Made by a program: the position numbers and the translations under genes. DNA of 64,000 nt from assembly GCA_950295325.1 (NCBI GenBank), contig OX485805.1:28819501-28883500 (forward strand), in the 5' to 3' direction. Shown here one piece after another: positions 22,190 to 34,550 of this stretch. The notes under the pieces are model-generated. The model ran no database searches. It saw only the letters and a program-made list of their open reading frames with translations, and was not told the origin of the DNA. The stretch is from Polytrichum commune. Taxonomy: Eukaryota > Streptophyta > Polytrichopsida > Polytrichales > Polytrichaceae. Each line of letters opens with the position of its first letter. Position 1 is the first letter of the stretch.

Positions 22190-24679
22190 TCATCCAAGTC
22201 CAAATCCAATACCGCGGAGGAATGTGAGCCCAAACCCACTACTCGGACTACGGACGCTTAAGGGTGGGGGGTTTGGCCTCACATCGAGGTCCATCGTTGA
22301 TGTGTACAGATGGACAATGGATGTGGACCTCTCTTGCTCTACAATCCATAACCACACATGAGGCTCGAAGAGGGCAGGCGAGCGATAGCTCTTGAAGGCT
22401 TTTAAGAAGGGCTCGTAGAAGGGTGCTCCCGCAACGTCTTGCTTCCATGCTCCGGGAATTGCACGAAAATAAAAAATGGCGAAAGGGCAACCCCTGGGGT
22501 CATCTCTCACAGAGGCTCTTGAAGCATGGGTGTCCCATGCGCCGAACTTCATGCCCTTTGCGACCGTGCAGAATCTTGCAAACCCTCCAAATTTCGCGTT
22601 CTTTTTCCTATCGAGAAAGTGAACATACAACCCTGCCTCCCTCTCGTCGATGGATCCCTTCTTTTCGTTCCTTCTGGATCGTTGGGCAAGGAAGGATGAT
22701 GCCCCTCTTATCAAAGCTCGCATTGAGACGCCATTGATGTGGTATTCACCCTTCAGCTTCCTCCAATTCTCCCACACGATCTCACCATCACTATTAATGA
22801 GGTTGTGGGTGGGTAGCAATTTGCTAATCTCCCTTACAGCCATGGTCTTCTTCTTTCTGTAATCGCACCATTCCTTAATGTGGTACGTGGATGGCTTCAT
22901 GTGCTTCGGCCGCTTCAGAAAGATTTTGGGATAGGGCAAAGTTCTTCTAGGAGTTTCTAGAAGAATGTGTTCTGCTGCCCTGTACAGCTCCGAGTCCATC
23001 AATCCTTGGAGGGGACGAAAGAACTCTCGCAGGATTGGTGGTACCTTAACTTTTGAGTCGCTCTTGTAGGTGTTCTCCGTATCTGGATTGACAAGGTCGC
23101 CGTTGTTGTGGGCATCGAAAAGTCGCAACCATATTGACCACGTCTCTTCTGTTGCAGTGATGAGCTTGAGTTCGCCTTTTAATTCATGCACTGTTTTCAT
23201 GCCGCTTATCTTCATGTCTATACTCGAGAACTTTGTCAATATGGCATTGCTGAATGTCTGCAAGAGGCGCGAATTGCAAGAAATCAGAACATTGAATTCA
23301 GTACAAATTAAATTCAAATATTTGAAGCAGTGGGAGGAGAAGGGCCACATTTACGGACGCACGTCCGTAAATCTATTTGAGTAACATACCTGCCATTTTG
23401 GGTTCTTCACGACAGCATTATCTCTTTCTTTTGGGGGACATTCGTGCTCCACCCACAAGGTCCTCCCAGCCACGATGTTGGCTGCCCATGAAGCCTCGAA
23501 CTGCCTCACTTTATTCCCCTGGTTCATGAAGGCAGATATTGCTATGAGTTGGTTCGAGTCCTTGGAATGCACGACGAATGCCTTCCAATATCGGATTGTC
23601 TCCTTTAATGGGCTTTTCCACTCGTCGTCTTCAAGGAGAGCTTTTGCAGCCATTACACTATGTTGGCCGTCGACAATGTAGAACTCTCCATTCTTGAGAA
23701 TCGGCCAATTTTTTTCGTTGACTTCAACGATAGGATCCTTTGGTGTCACACAAATGGTTTGCCTGTCAAACTTGGGGTTGTTCATGATGTTGTTCATTTG
23801 CCACCATACACCGCTTTCTTCTTTTGCTCTGGTATTCATACTTTCGGTGCCCTTGTGGCATTTGTAGACGTCTACTTCGAAAGTAAAATACCTGCCAAGG
23901 GGCCAGCATCCCTTCGTCTTCTCATCGAACTCTTGGAATATTTTTGTTGAGAGTTCGGCGTCAGGGCGTTGACCCTTTTTGAGGAGTGGAGCGACAGTCA
24001 GTGTAGAGCTGACATCCGGACCCTCTGTTAGTCCAGAGTCCATCTGCGAGTGAGAGCGTTTACTCGCCTGTCTGCTCCCTCTTGATGCACCACTCTGCGA
24101 GGGCCTTGAGGATTCCGGCACTGGTTTAGGCACACGCTTAGGTCGTTCAGGAACGACTTGTTTTTTCTTATCTTTCCCCTTTCTGGCCTCTAGCAAGGCT
24201 TCATTTACTCTTGTTACATTGTTCAAGAGTCGTCCAAGCCGCTTACCCGTCCAAGGTGCATTGCATGCATAGTCTTGGAACTCCGTCTGGAGATTGAAGC
24301 AAGCCGCATCTGTACTAGCATTCTCACACTCATTTTTGTTGAAGGGGTGGTAGGATTCGTGCAAAATGAAAGTGACCCGATCTTCTTTCTTCTCAAGGTC
24401 TATTACTACATAATCCCCTTGTGCCACTGCACACTCTACTGTCCACGATTTAAGCTTTATCCACTTCTCAGCTTCATCTATGTCCGTCTTCATTTGATAT
24501 GCAAATCTAAGCACAAATATTTCTTTCTCGTCCTTTTCTACCAATACTGTCCAATTATCCACAATTTCATCTTGTGGCTTGTAATGGTCGTTGGGACTTA
24601 TGTCTTTGATGGCTTCTGGTAGCGGAGGAATGAGAGCTTCTGCGAACATCTCAATTGCATGTCTCTTTTTAGATGCCAT
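22190..24679 (-). CDS. ParB/DGQHR-like domain protein (element A)
   Basis: Exons 24679-23390 and 23257-22190 join in phase 0 (785 residues). The ATG sits directly after an acceptor (ATTTGCAG), so a 5' leader intron is likely. The N-terminal third is unrecognised. Residues about 165-230 are basic and Pro/Ser-rich. At about 333-345 the sequence FYIVDGQHSVMAA has the strand-loop-helix pattern and DGQH motif of the ParB/Srx-like superfamily (DGQHR proteins such as DndB, ParB N-terminal domains). Downstream blocks YWKAF and AFMNQGNKVRQFEASW align by eye with the gene in element B (YWHYLV, MHNINK). The C-terminal 355 residues are unrecognised; the final 30 or so (GFGLTFLRGIGFGLG) look poor and the true end may differ. 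Real ParB proteins bind palindromic sites; a similar role here is conjecture. Confidence 0.55.
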
Positions 24680-24937
24680 CTGCAAATGATAAGATAGATA
24701 AGTTAGAATTCTTGGCAAAAGATATAGATCATACTTTACGAACGCGCGTTCGTAAAGTTTTCCAAATTGTCTCAATTATATTTTTGGATCCAAATGAAAA
24801 GATACATTTCTTCCAAATACGCATAACGCGTATATTATATACTCAAATATCTCTATAAGTTACGGACGCGCGTCCGTAAACTTCGCAAAGATAGTATGGT
24901 GGTAAATATCAATGTATTCAAGTTACGGTTAATATTT

Positions 24938-25480
24938 TTTTGAGAGTCTTGTTTCACACCTACATTTTTTGAGAGTCTTGTTTCTCACCTACATATATTT
25001 TTGAGAGTCTTGTTTCTCACCTACACAAAGATCCACAAAGTTTACGGACGCGCGTCCGTAAACTTTGAGTATTATAAAGGCTATTTTAATATGCCTAATA
25101 TTACAATATTTGGCTTCGTTTGCGTAATATATTGTTTGAGAGGCTTGTCTCTCACCTACCCAAAGATCCACAAAGTTTACGGACGCGCGTCCGTAAACTT
25201 TGAGTATTATAAAGGTTATTTTAATATGCCTAATATTACAATATTTGGCTTCGTTTGCGTAATATGCGGTTTGAGAGTCTTGTTTCTCACCTACACAAAG
25301 ATCCACAAAGTTTACGGACGCGCGTCCGTAAACTTTGAGTATTATAAAGGCTATTTTAATATGCCTAATATTACAATATTTGGCTTCGTTTGCGTAATAT
25401 GTTGTTTGAGAGGCTTGTCTCTCACCTACACAAAGATCCACAAAGTTTACGGACGCGCGTCCGTAAACTTTGAGGATTAT
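24938..25480. repeat. Array of four 135 bp units, each with a 32 bp perfect palindrome
   Basis: Palindromes occupy 25036-25067, 25171-25202, 25306-25337 and 25441-25472, exactly 135 bases apart. Each consists of CAAAGTTTACGGACGC followed by its reverse complement. Between them GAGAGTCTTGTTTCTCACCT and TATTACAATATTTGGCTTCG recur. Partial units without the palindrome precede the array (24938-25030). The array lies upstream of the leftward ParB-like gene. The reading frames it creates on both strands are an effect of the repetition. Confidence 0.95.
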
Positions 25481-25831
25481 AAAGGCTATTGTAATGTTTG
25501 CGTATTCCAATGTTTTCATTAATGCTCCGTGTTTTTCGGGACTTTACCTTGTCGTCCAATATGGTTTTGCCCTCCAAATAAGAATGCAATTTTACTTCAC
25601 TGCAATAGCAAACACTGCACTGCAGATTGACAACATAAGGCACTTTCAGAACACTGACATGTCCATAACTAAATGATTCTTAGAATGTAGCCATAGACAA
25701 AGTACTAAACAAATTCAGAATTCCTTGAAACTGGAATCTCACATTCTGTCATGCTAACCTTAAGCCCTAAACCACAACAACCCAAAATTGCAATCATACA
25801 AAATGCAATTGCAATGTTCTAAAAAACTTAC

Positions 25832-25890
25832 CTTTCTAGAGTGTTTGCTCCTAAACCACAACTAGCTGCTCCTGCTGCAGCTAATACCAA
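25832..25890 (-). other. Candidate 5' leader exon of the ParB-like gene
   Basis: On the minus strand a 59-base segment is bounded by an acceptor (CATTTGCAG) and a strong donor (AAAGGTAAGTTTTT). Similar GTAAGT donors occur near 26220 and 26275. Together with the acceptor abutting the ATG at 24679, this suggests a spliced leader running down from about 26.8 kb. Confidence 0.35.
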
Positions 25891-26149
25891 CTGCAAATGA
25901 ACAATAAAATTGAGGTCAGAAACCTCTAGTAATTCAATGTGCACATGCATGATTCAACATTGAGAACTACTCAAAAAAGTTGCTCATAAATCAGATTCAT
26001 GCAACACAAGTGAAAGGAAACTATTGATTTGTATGCAAAAAATATAATGAACTACATGGTGAAGCTACAACTGAAACCCTAATGAGCAACATCTGAAACA
26101 CTAATTACCCTTGCAACAACTGAGATCAACAACTGAAAACAACCTAATG

Positions 26150-26760
26150 AGCAGTAGCAAGCAACAATGAGCATCCTAATGATCTAATGAGCAGCAAGCA
26201 AGCAAGCAGCAAGCAAAACTTACTAATGAGCTAATGAGCTAATAAGCAAATGAGCAGCAAACAAGGAGAACTTACTCTAGCTCTGACGCGCGTCAGCAAT
26301 TGACCAATAAGAATGAGTTTTGCATTGTGAGGAAAGAGAAGCAAGACCAGCAAGGGAAGCAAGAGAAGAGAGAGAAGAAAGTGAAGATAAGGGTAAGAAG
26401 CAAGAGAAACAAGAGAAGAAAGTGAAGAGAAGCAAAAGAAGCAAAAGAAGATGAGCAGATGAGCAAGAGAAGATGAGCAGATGAGCAAGAGAAGATGAGA
26501 AGTTGAGCAAGAGAAGATGAGCAAGAGAAGAAGAGTAGATGAGCAAGAGAAGATGAGCAAATGAGCAAGAGAAGCAAGAGCAGATGAGCAAGAGAAACAA
26601 GAGAAACAAGAGAAACAAGAGTTGCAAGAGAAGGAAGCAAAAGCACGAAGAGGAGGGCAAAAGGGAGCTGGTGTACTTTGAAACCCTATAACCCTAAAGC
26701 AAGAGAAGCAAGAGCAACAGTAGAAGGAACGGAAGGAAGAGATGATAGAGAAGGAAGGAA
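26150..26760 (-). repeat. Low-complexity GAGCAAGAGAAGATGAGCA tract (CT-rich on the gene strand)
   Basis: About 600 bases of AAGAGAAG/ATGAGCA units. On the minus strand this is a pyrimidine-rich leader upstream of the ParB-like gene. It contains one degenerate palindrome (TGACGCGCGTCA at about 26284). Leu/Ser-rich frames through it are artefacts. Confidence 0.8.
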
Positions 26761-26764
26761 AAGC

Positions 26765-26900
26765 ACGAAGAGCGAGGGCGAAAGGGTGCTGGAGTACTTG
26801 GAACCCTAAAACAATGGCGTGCCTCCACGTGTCCCTACCCCAAACGTCGCGCCCAATCGCCGGCCTATACCCTTACGTGGCATCACCCTACTGGTCTATA
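26765..26900 (-). promoter_or_regulatory. Putative promoter of the leftward block of element A
   Basis: A locally GC-rich segment with a G-box CACGTG at 26826-26831 and a TAGGGTTCC block (telo-box-like) reading towards the CT-rich leader. These are common features at plant transcription starts. The start site itself is not determined. Confidence 0.35.
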
Positions 26901-29900
26901 TTTGGTATTGAAATAGGGGTTTAATTTATACTTAGTTTGGTGATTTTATTATCATATTATGTCATAATAACATCTTATGTTTATGCTAAGGCAAGTTAAA
27001 AGTCACACTAAATGTCACTCTAAATATAAAATGAGCCATCTCGTTGCCTCTTCTCTTCACTTTTGATAATGAGTGAAATATTCATACGAGCTCTAGAAAG
27101 TATTCATTATTTTAGGAAATTATATTAGGGTGTGAGGTTGAGTAAATTATTATGTCATTGTCAACAATTAAATGACATCAATAATAATAATAATATCATT
27201 TTGGAACTCCAAACAATGAGAGAAACTAACTACAATTTCTAGTGTGGCCTCTATGGAGAGTGGGGGAGCACCTTTCATTAAAACCTAGAATCACGTGCGT
27301 TCACTGCATACTCTAAAAACCCCCTAATATATACAAGTGATTTTTTGTGAAATGAAGTAATACACATACAATTGCAACAATAAATATACAAGCAACAATA
27401 TGTATACACAAAAAAACATCCATTCATATATATTAGTCATTACTCGGGGGGGCAGTGTGTTAAAAAAATAAGGATATAGGGGGGTATTACTTTCAATTCT
27501 CTTATTTTTTTTCACATGCTATCATTATATAAATTTCTACTTTGGGTTAATAGAAAAATGGCTTGCATTACTTATAATTCCAAATTACCAATTATTCCAT
27601 ACCCTATACTACTTTAAAGATGTCCAGTGCCATTTTTGATACCCTATATTACTCTTAAGTCCATTTATAATTTTTTGCCCCCATGTTTTTAAAATACCCT
27701 ATCATTTGTTTGCACGTATATTGCTACTCCAACCAATGACTGCCCCCCCCCCCCCGAGAGTCATTAACATAAGTATACAAATGCAATTATTGTCTCGAAG
27801 TCTACCATGGAATGATCAATAAGATCATATGTCCACTTGTTGTTAGCCCCTTTTGATACCAACATAAACCAATCTCCACGTTTGATGGACGGTCCATCAA
27901 GTCAAATGGATCCCTATACTCCACCCAACGATTACCAAACTTCCTCCGCATCCTATAAACTCTCCCAACAAACCAAACCTTATGAAAACTTATCCAATAT
28001 GAACACTTATGATATATAGTATAGTAACAATACCATACAAGTACAATTATTCTATACTTTTTAAAGGCCTTCCATATATGTACGTAACAATAAATTATAA
28101 CATGTATACCATATGTATATGCAATACGGCAAGGTCCAAATCAATACCCCTCCTGTGCACTCACGTATAACTCGTACATGTTTAGTACAGTGCACCCCCC
28201 GAGCTATGGAGGGGACTCTATATTTCGAGAATAGTAATAATATTCAATAAAAGGATGTCTTGTTGATTAACTTCAGTATAAGAATTCTTTTTCTTCTCAA
28301 AGGTGGGATTCAAATGCAATTGGGGCAATATACCAATTGGCCACAAATTCTCATGAAACTTTGCCAAGAAATACTTGTGAATCCCTCAATTATCGCAATA
28401 AGTTGTGAAACGCAATTAACAAAACCGAAACATCGAGATATGGGGAGAATTCATATGCTTGTAATACCTTAAACAACATTACGGATTAATTCAATCCCTC
28501 CACACATAGGTCTAAGCTTGTATTAAAACAAAATGCATGGGTATGTGTTGAATGTACATCCCTCTTGTACATTAAACAACCTTTCGGATCCATCCAATCC
28601 TTCCACACATAGGCCTCAGCTTGTATTATCGCTTATAAGTAGTAGCAAACTTGTTTATATTTGGAGTTTTCTTTCGGTGGTGAGTTGTGTTTAGGACTCG
28701 ATTATAGAATACCAATATACGATCTTCAAAACCTTTCATCAAAAGTATATGTTTAAAGCAAATGGTTTAAAGCCAAAGAAAGATTTAAAAAAATGAAAGG
28801 TAAGGTTACCCCTAAATTTGCTTCACATTTGAAATGTTTATGGTTTTATTTTACAAAATTTAAAGGTAGTCATATAGTTTTGAATTACTTCCACTTAAGG
28901 CTACACATGTATTGGGAGTTATTCAGTTAACCATGCGTACCGTATGTCGTTGTGTTTGTTCAGGGGTGGGCGGTTATAGGGTATAGGGTATAGGGTATAG
29001 GGTATAGTGTTTAGGGTTTAGGGTTTAGGGTTTAGGGTTTAGGATTTAGGGTACCACGTATGAACTAATGAGAGTATCCCCCTTCTGTCACCAACTTAAA
29101 ATTGCTTGCCTTTATAATATTTGGATACCCTACCCTCCCCTTCTCTCCATTATGGTTTGTTGGGCTCATAATGTTACTTAGAACAACAACTGCTATTGTT
29201 TGAGTCAATATTGTAGATAATGTACATGGGGTACTAAAAATTGTTTTTTGTCTCACGTATAGTACATTAAGAATGCTAGTATTATTTTTTTTGAAATAAA
29301 TGTTGATGTATTGAAGGGGGCCCTAAAGTTAAGAGAGGAAATTGAGAATATTGATTTTAAAGCAACCCATAGTGCCTATGACAATAGATGTGCTATTTTC
29401 ATGGCATCTAGGCGCTCAAAGTTTGTGTACGTATTAGTATAATTATGTATAGGTGTGTAAAAGTGGGTAAATTAAACGGGTTGGATGGTAGGGTGGTGGC
29501 AAATGTAATTACTAGTTTAAATGCTAGATGAGAGGAGATAACATGATATTGGAGTGAATATCATTACATCGTATGCAAAACAATAAAATAGATGCTAGTT
29601 TAATTTTGAATGACACGTATTTTTATACTCCATGTACTATTGTTGTTGTTGTGGTTGATGTTTCACACGACACTATAATTTTCTGTCTCCTAGTTCTACA
29701 ATGACCTCTCAATATTAGGTACTTCAATATTATAAACCACCCCTCAACAATGTTCAATGCTCATATATTATTAGCCTATTTTCTTTGTTGTCCACCATAA
29801 ATACGTAGATGCCTTTTGCTTTGTCATTATGTGGACTCATCGTCTATGCATGTTGTCCACTATGAATACACATTCCATTGTAAGGCTGGCACACGGAATG

Positions 29901-30240
29901 TAGTAATGTTAGGTTTTTATTTATAGGACGTAGATGGTGGCTAGTATCCTATGTTGGAAAACGGATCCAAGGGAAACGATCAGTACTTAAGGGGACACCC
30001 CTCCACCAAGGGACTCTTTTTGCATCTCAGATGTGGGTTGCGTTGCTTGGACCCTTGTAGTGTTCTGGATGTTTATTTCGTGCAGGTACAGATCCTATTG
30101 CAATGGACCTTTTATACCCTAAACACTAAATTCCAAGCCATAAACCCATTAGTGGAGCCAATTTTTATGTGGATTGCACTGTCTGGATCCTTATAGTGAT
30201 TGATTTTTGTTTATGGCAAGTATCGTTCCTGGTGAAATGG
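26901..30240. other. AT-rich middle of element A without genes
   Basis: Only short broken frames are seen. It includes a C-run at about 27742, a telomere-like tract (listed separately) and a diverged duplication around 30035-30110 and 30170-30240 (CTTGGACCCTTGTAGTG / TCTGGATCCTTATAGTG). It lacks the element A palindrome and may contain nested insertions whose ends I could not define. Confidence 0.5.
28973..29052 (+). repeat. Interstitial telomere-type repeats (TATAGGG)n and (TTTAGGG)n
   Basis: About four TATAGGG units (28975-29005) pass into about six TTTAGGG or near-TTTAGGG units (29009-29052). TTTAGGG is the common plant telomere repeat. The tract is internal to element A and not a chromosome end. 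Confidence 0.9.
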
Positions 30241-30266
30241 TCCTATTATGGCGCCGCAAATCACGG

Positions 30267-30674
30267 AGGTTTACGGACGTGCGTCCGTAAACCTTAAACC
30301 TCTTGCTTGGTTGGATATCTATTTATGTGAGAATTGCACTTGAGCTATTTCATGTACATTGAGGTTTACGGACGCGCGTCCGTAAACCTTAAACCTCTTG
30401 CTTGATTGGATATGTATTTTTGTGAGAATTATACTTGAGTTATTTCATTTACATTGAGGTTTACGGACGCGCGTCCGTAAACCTTAAACCTCTTGCTTGA
30501 TTGGATATCTATTGTTGTGAGAATTATACTTCAGCTATTTCATGTACATTAAGGTTTACGGACGCGCGTCCGTAAACCTTTAATCTCTTGCTTGATTGGA
30601 TATCTATTGCAGTGAGAATTATACTTGACCTATTTCATCTACATTGAGGTTTACGGACGCGCGTCCGTAAACTT
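30267..30674. repeat. Array of five 95 bp units, each with a palindrome
   Basis: Palindromes start at 30267, 30362, 30457, 30552 and 30647, exactly 95 bases apart. Each has the form AGGTTTACGGACGC plus its inverse; the first copy has GACGTGCGTC at the centre. Between them CTTAAACCTCTTGCTTGATT recurs. Further single, increasingly degenerate copies follow at about 30830, 31085, 31170 and 31290, and inside the transposase intron at about 32912. The array lies upstream of the rightward transposase gene and differs from the left array only outside the common core. Confidence 0.95.
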
Positions 30675-31453
30675 TTGCACCTTTTTGTTCCATTGTTCGG
30701 TATTGCACCTGAGCTGACATCATGACCACTTGCCATGTATAGTATACCAACGAGACTGTATTGTCATGAAAATTTTCTGACTCACGTCCAGTAACCTAAA
30801 CCTATTTGTGCTAGTAATGAGGTACAGAGAGGTTTACGGACGCGCATCCGTAAACCTGCAAACCTTTGGTTCCATACTTTTCACTATGTGCCATGTAGAA
30901 TATTACATTGAGACTGTACGGTCAATGGAGGTATAAGATCCCTAAACCCTAAGCTTACATCACCCTATGTGTCATAGTATAATATTTTGACATTAATAAT
31001 ACACAGTAGGAACCTGGCACCTGGACATCTTAGTTTTCTAAACCTCTGTGTGTCTTGCACAACACTGACTTTTGACATTCGGATGTTTGCGGACGCACGT
31101 CCGTATACCTATGTTGTATAGTTTGCGAAAACATTTGCGCATGATATTGACCTCTTTGACCACGAAGAGATTTACGGGTGCGCGCCTATAAAACTGTCAT
31201 GTTTTTGTTGTCTGGACCTTTCCGCCGACTATGAACAAATAAAGACATATGTATGCGCGTGCTTGCACTGATAATGTTGTTACATGGAGATATACGTACG
31301 CGCGTTCGTATACCAATGTGTCTTTGTTTCCAGGCCATGAAATCCACTATTGTTGACATTGTGTTTCATTGACAATAAGCGTTAGGACTATCCATGACAT
31401 TTATTGAATGGGATATTTTGACATACTCTTCATGTGGGTCACTTGTAGTGGCC

Positions 31454-34400
31454 ATGGATTCCAACGTCCGAGATAGTGCATTCGAGTTCTCTTCGGAAGC
31501 GTCAAGCTATGCTAGCGAATTTGAAGGTGTTATGGAACATGAAACTACAATTGGTGTCGCCAATGCAGAGGATGATTTCATACCAACATGTGAGGGTTAT
31601 TCGCGGGAACAATGGATTGATCTTGATGTTGTCATAGTCAATGGATACGGCGTCTCCGTGGCCAATGGTGTTTGTAGGAACTCAAATCCTATGGACTGTA
31701 TTGATGCAAATCCCCTTGGGGAGGAAGATGTTGGGGTGTGCATTTTGAACTCCTTACATCCATTGGAAGTACCTCATGGTTGGAGATTCTCTCTTCGTCG
31801 ATGGCCGTTGCGAAGTGTTCTTCACGATGGTGTCAGCTTGTGGAATCATGCACGTCGTTTTGAGGAAATACAAAAGACTTTGTTCGCCACAATGCGTCCT
31901 AGACAAGGTCGGCGTAAATATGATTCCGTTCGCGTGCCCCGTGAACCCACGCAACGTCGTCGAGATCTAACATTGGGAGACACATCTATTAGGTCCGTAG
32001 CAACAAAGGATTGTTGTGCAAAAATGTGTTGCCAACTATTTCCCCGTGACAAAATCAAATATTTGAGACAAGAGATGTGGCTTGCGGACTTTCGGATGCG
32101 ATCTGCAAAGAAACTTGAAGTCCATCGCAACATGCACTTTGATGCCGAAGGTCGTAAGGTTGTGACATTGGAAAATATAGAGGTATGCTGCACGGCATGG
32201 TACATTATACATGCAGTTTCAAAGGCAGATTTTTATAGGTTCCGGAACTACTCGCTGCAAGGACGGCGTTCTCGGTTCCATGACAACTCTGGTACAAAGA
32301 AGCCCAGGGAGGCAACACTCCAAGCAGCTGCAACACTATCAACCATCATTATGCCATTAGCAGATGCGATGCCACACAAAACACGGACTCTGCCGTCGGG
32401 GGAAAAGGTTGTCTAGATGGTTTTGCCTACAGGGACAAAATGGAAGAACATACTTATGGATGTTAATGAAGTTGGCGAAAAGGCTGGATGTGGGCCGATT
32501 TCGTTGTCAAAATTGAGTGTGATCAAGAATCAACAATTTGCAGAGTACATTACGAAGAGGCCTGGGGATAAGTTTGCCAGGTGTTCTGCTTGTGAAAAAT
32601 ACAAGGGCCTTCGAGATGCACATCCCATAGGGACTGAGTCGCACAATAGACATCAACGGAAATACATTGAGCATGTCAACAACCAAGAGGCACACCGTCA
32701 AGACTACTACAAGAATCGCGCATTATCGATAATGAGGCCGAATGAGGTTTTGACAATCATTCATGACAAAATGGACCATGCGAAGACTGCGTGCCCTTGT
32801 TATGCACGGAAAATAAAGGCTACAGATGGATATTTCAAGCTCCCAATATCTGTCACAGGTTCGTTGGTTTTCACATTTTTTTTGCGAACCCACATACTCA
32901 TCGTTAAGAGTTACGGATGTACATCCGTAAGTGTTTGTTCATTTTCTTGGCCTGCTTGCGGAAAAATTGAATTTCCTTATTATAAATGATATTGGAATGT
33001 ACTTCTCATTTGTATGTCTTAATTCAGGTATGATCGCACATGGCCATGTGGACGTCAAGTATGCACATTATGGCTTGGATTTCTATCCAGGCGACGCCAA
33101 TCATACCGTAGGGTCTTTTGCAAAACTTCTACGAGATCTTGAGAGTCCGCCAACATCATCCTCTCGCGCTCTTTTTGTTGGATGTGGAACAACACCGATT
33201 TATGAGGCTGTGCTAGAGGGGAAAGATGTATGTCTATCGTCACTGCAAGAACCGCCTGAACAAACCGTTCTTGCTAAACCTTTGCCTCCAACTCTACATG
33301 TGCAACTGGACAATTGTGCCAAAGACAACAAATGTCGATACGTGTTTTGTTTTTGGTCATTGCTCGTAGCCAAGGGCATTTTCAAAGAAGTGTTTGTGTC
33401 TTTTTTGATGGTTGGCCACACGCATGATGACATTGACGCTTCATTTGGATGTTGGAGTATGAAGTTGCACGAGGAGGATTTTCCGACGATTCCTCTTCTC
33501 ATGAAATCATACATGGATTTGGATAATGTGCCAGTCATCCCGCATTTGATTGAAGAAGTGTCCGATTTCAAAGCGTTTATCGAACCATTCATTCTTAAGG
33601 GAGGTGACCGTTTAGTGGGCCATACCAAGGCTCAACAATTCCGATTCTATATGCGTGATGATGGTTTGCCGGCCATGCAATTCAAAGTTTTGTGCACTTC
33701 CCCGGATTGGGGTCCAGAGGAAGGGATACTCGTATGGCGCCAAAACGAAGAAGGCAAATGTATGCTACCTGATGGGGAGCCGAAGCCTTGCAAACCCAAC
33801 CCCATGAGGAATGGACCAGAAATCATCAAAGGTATATCCGGATTCATCCAATATTGGAAAGAATTGTGCGAGGAAGACATCACAAGGCGTGTTCGGGATA
33901 CCCACGAACCATTGATTACGTACTGGGATCGCATTCGCTCAGCATTGCTAGCACCCGATGTCGAAACACATTCATGTTTGACACAAGGTTTTTGGCCACA
34001 AAGCCGAGTGACAATCGTGGAATCTGAGGCCATGTTCTTCGACAATGGGGACATCCGTGAAGAGTTCGCAGCGGACGACCATTATGTTGGCCCAGCTCGT
34101 AATCGTCCGGCTCCATCATTTCGTGTGGCTGTTGATTGCTACGAAGGGTATATGATCCTCGTACGTCCTGGAGATGAGGAGCACCCTAAACCGATTTGGT
34201 TGGTAAAAGCATTGTCATCACCAAATTTTGTTCCAACTAGCCCAAATTTTCATCAAATTGAGGTGGAATATTGCCGTCCCAGCACCAAAGATCAAAATGT
34301 GCTCCGCACATATTTAGGGTGGGACACCAAAAAAGGTTTCAAATGGACAATGGACTCAGCATACGAACCAATATGGATAAACACAGATACCATACTTTGT

Positions 34401-34550
34401 GCTTGGAAACCACGCAAAGGTTCCAAATCAGAGACAATGACCATCCCCCAAAAACATATAGATTTTGCCAAAGACAACTTGGCACGTATTGCTGCTGCAG
34501 AAAACGATGTCGAGAATGGAAATGAAGCTGAAGATGAAGATGGAGAATGA
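31454..34550 (+). CDS. DUF7869-type transposase of element A, with an in-frame TAG
   Basis: Exons 31454-32858 and 33028-34550 join across a 169-base GT-AG intron that itself contains the palindrome (2928 nt, 975 residues). The start is the ATG in GCCATGG at 31454. Codon 321 (32414-32416) is TAG in the same frame, so a full protein needs readthrough or this copy is dead. Features after it: a Cys/His-containing segment (FARCSACEKYKGLRDA), HDKMDHAKT with Asp about 441, QLDNC with Asp about 563, and FLMVGHTHDDIDASFG at about 595-609. This D...D...GHTHxDxD pattern is the hallmark of DUF7869 proteins, thought to have an RNase H-like transposase fold. The C-terminus is acidic. It would be expected to bind element ends and catalyse excision and insertion in the nucleus. 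The N-terminal 320 residues are not recognised. Confidence 0.75.

Noticed and set aside
25001-25522. Overlapping 170-residue frames on both strands through the 135 bp array
   Set aside because: The unit length is a multiple of three, so any open unit repeats as an open frame. The residues are simply the array translated.
26231-26660. Leu/Ser-rich frames on the minus strand (membrane-like)
   Set aside because: They are translations of the low-complexity AAGAGAAGATGAGCA tract and have no splice or start support.
28973-29052. A chromosome end
   Set aside because: Telomere-type units are few, variant and flanked on both sides by ordinary sequence.
24938-30857. CRISPR-like arrays (regular palindromic repeats with spacers)
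   Set aside because: The spacers within each array are nearly identical to one another and the context is a plant CACTA element. These are tandem duplications, not a CRISPR array.
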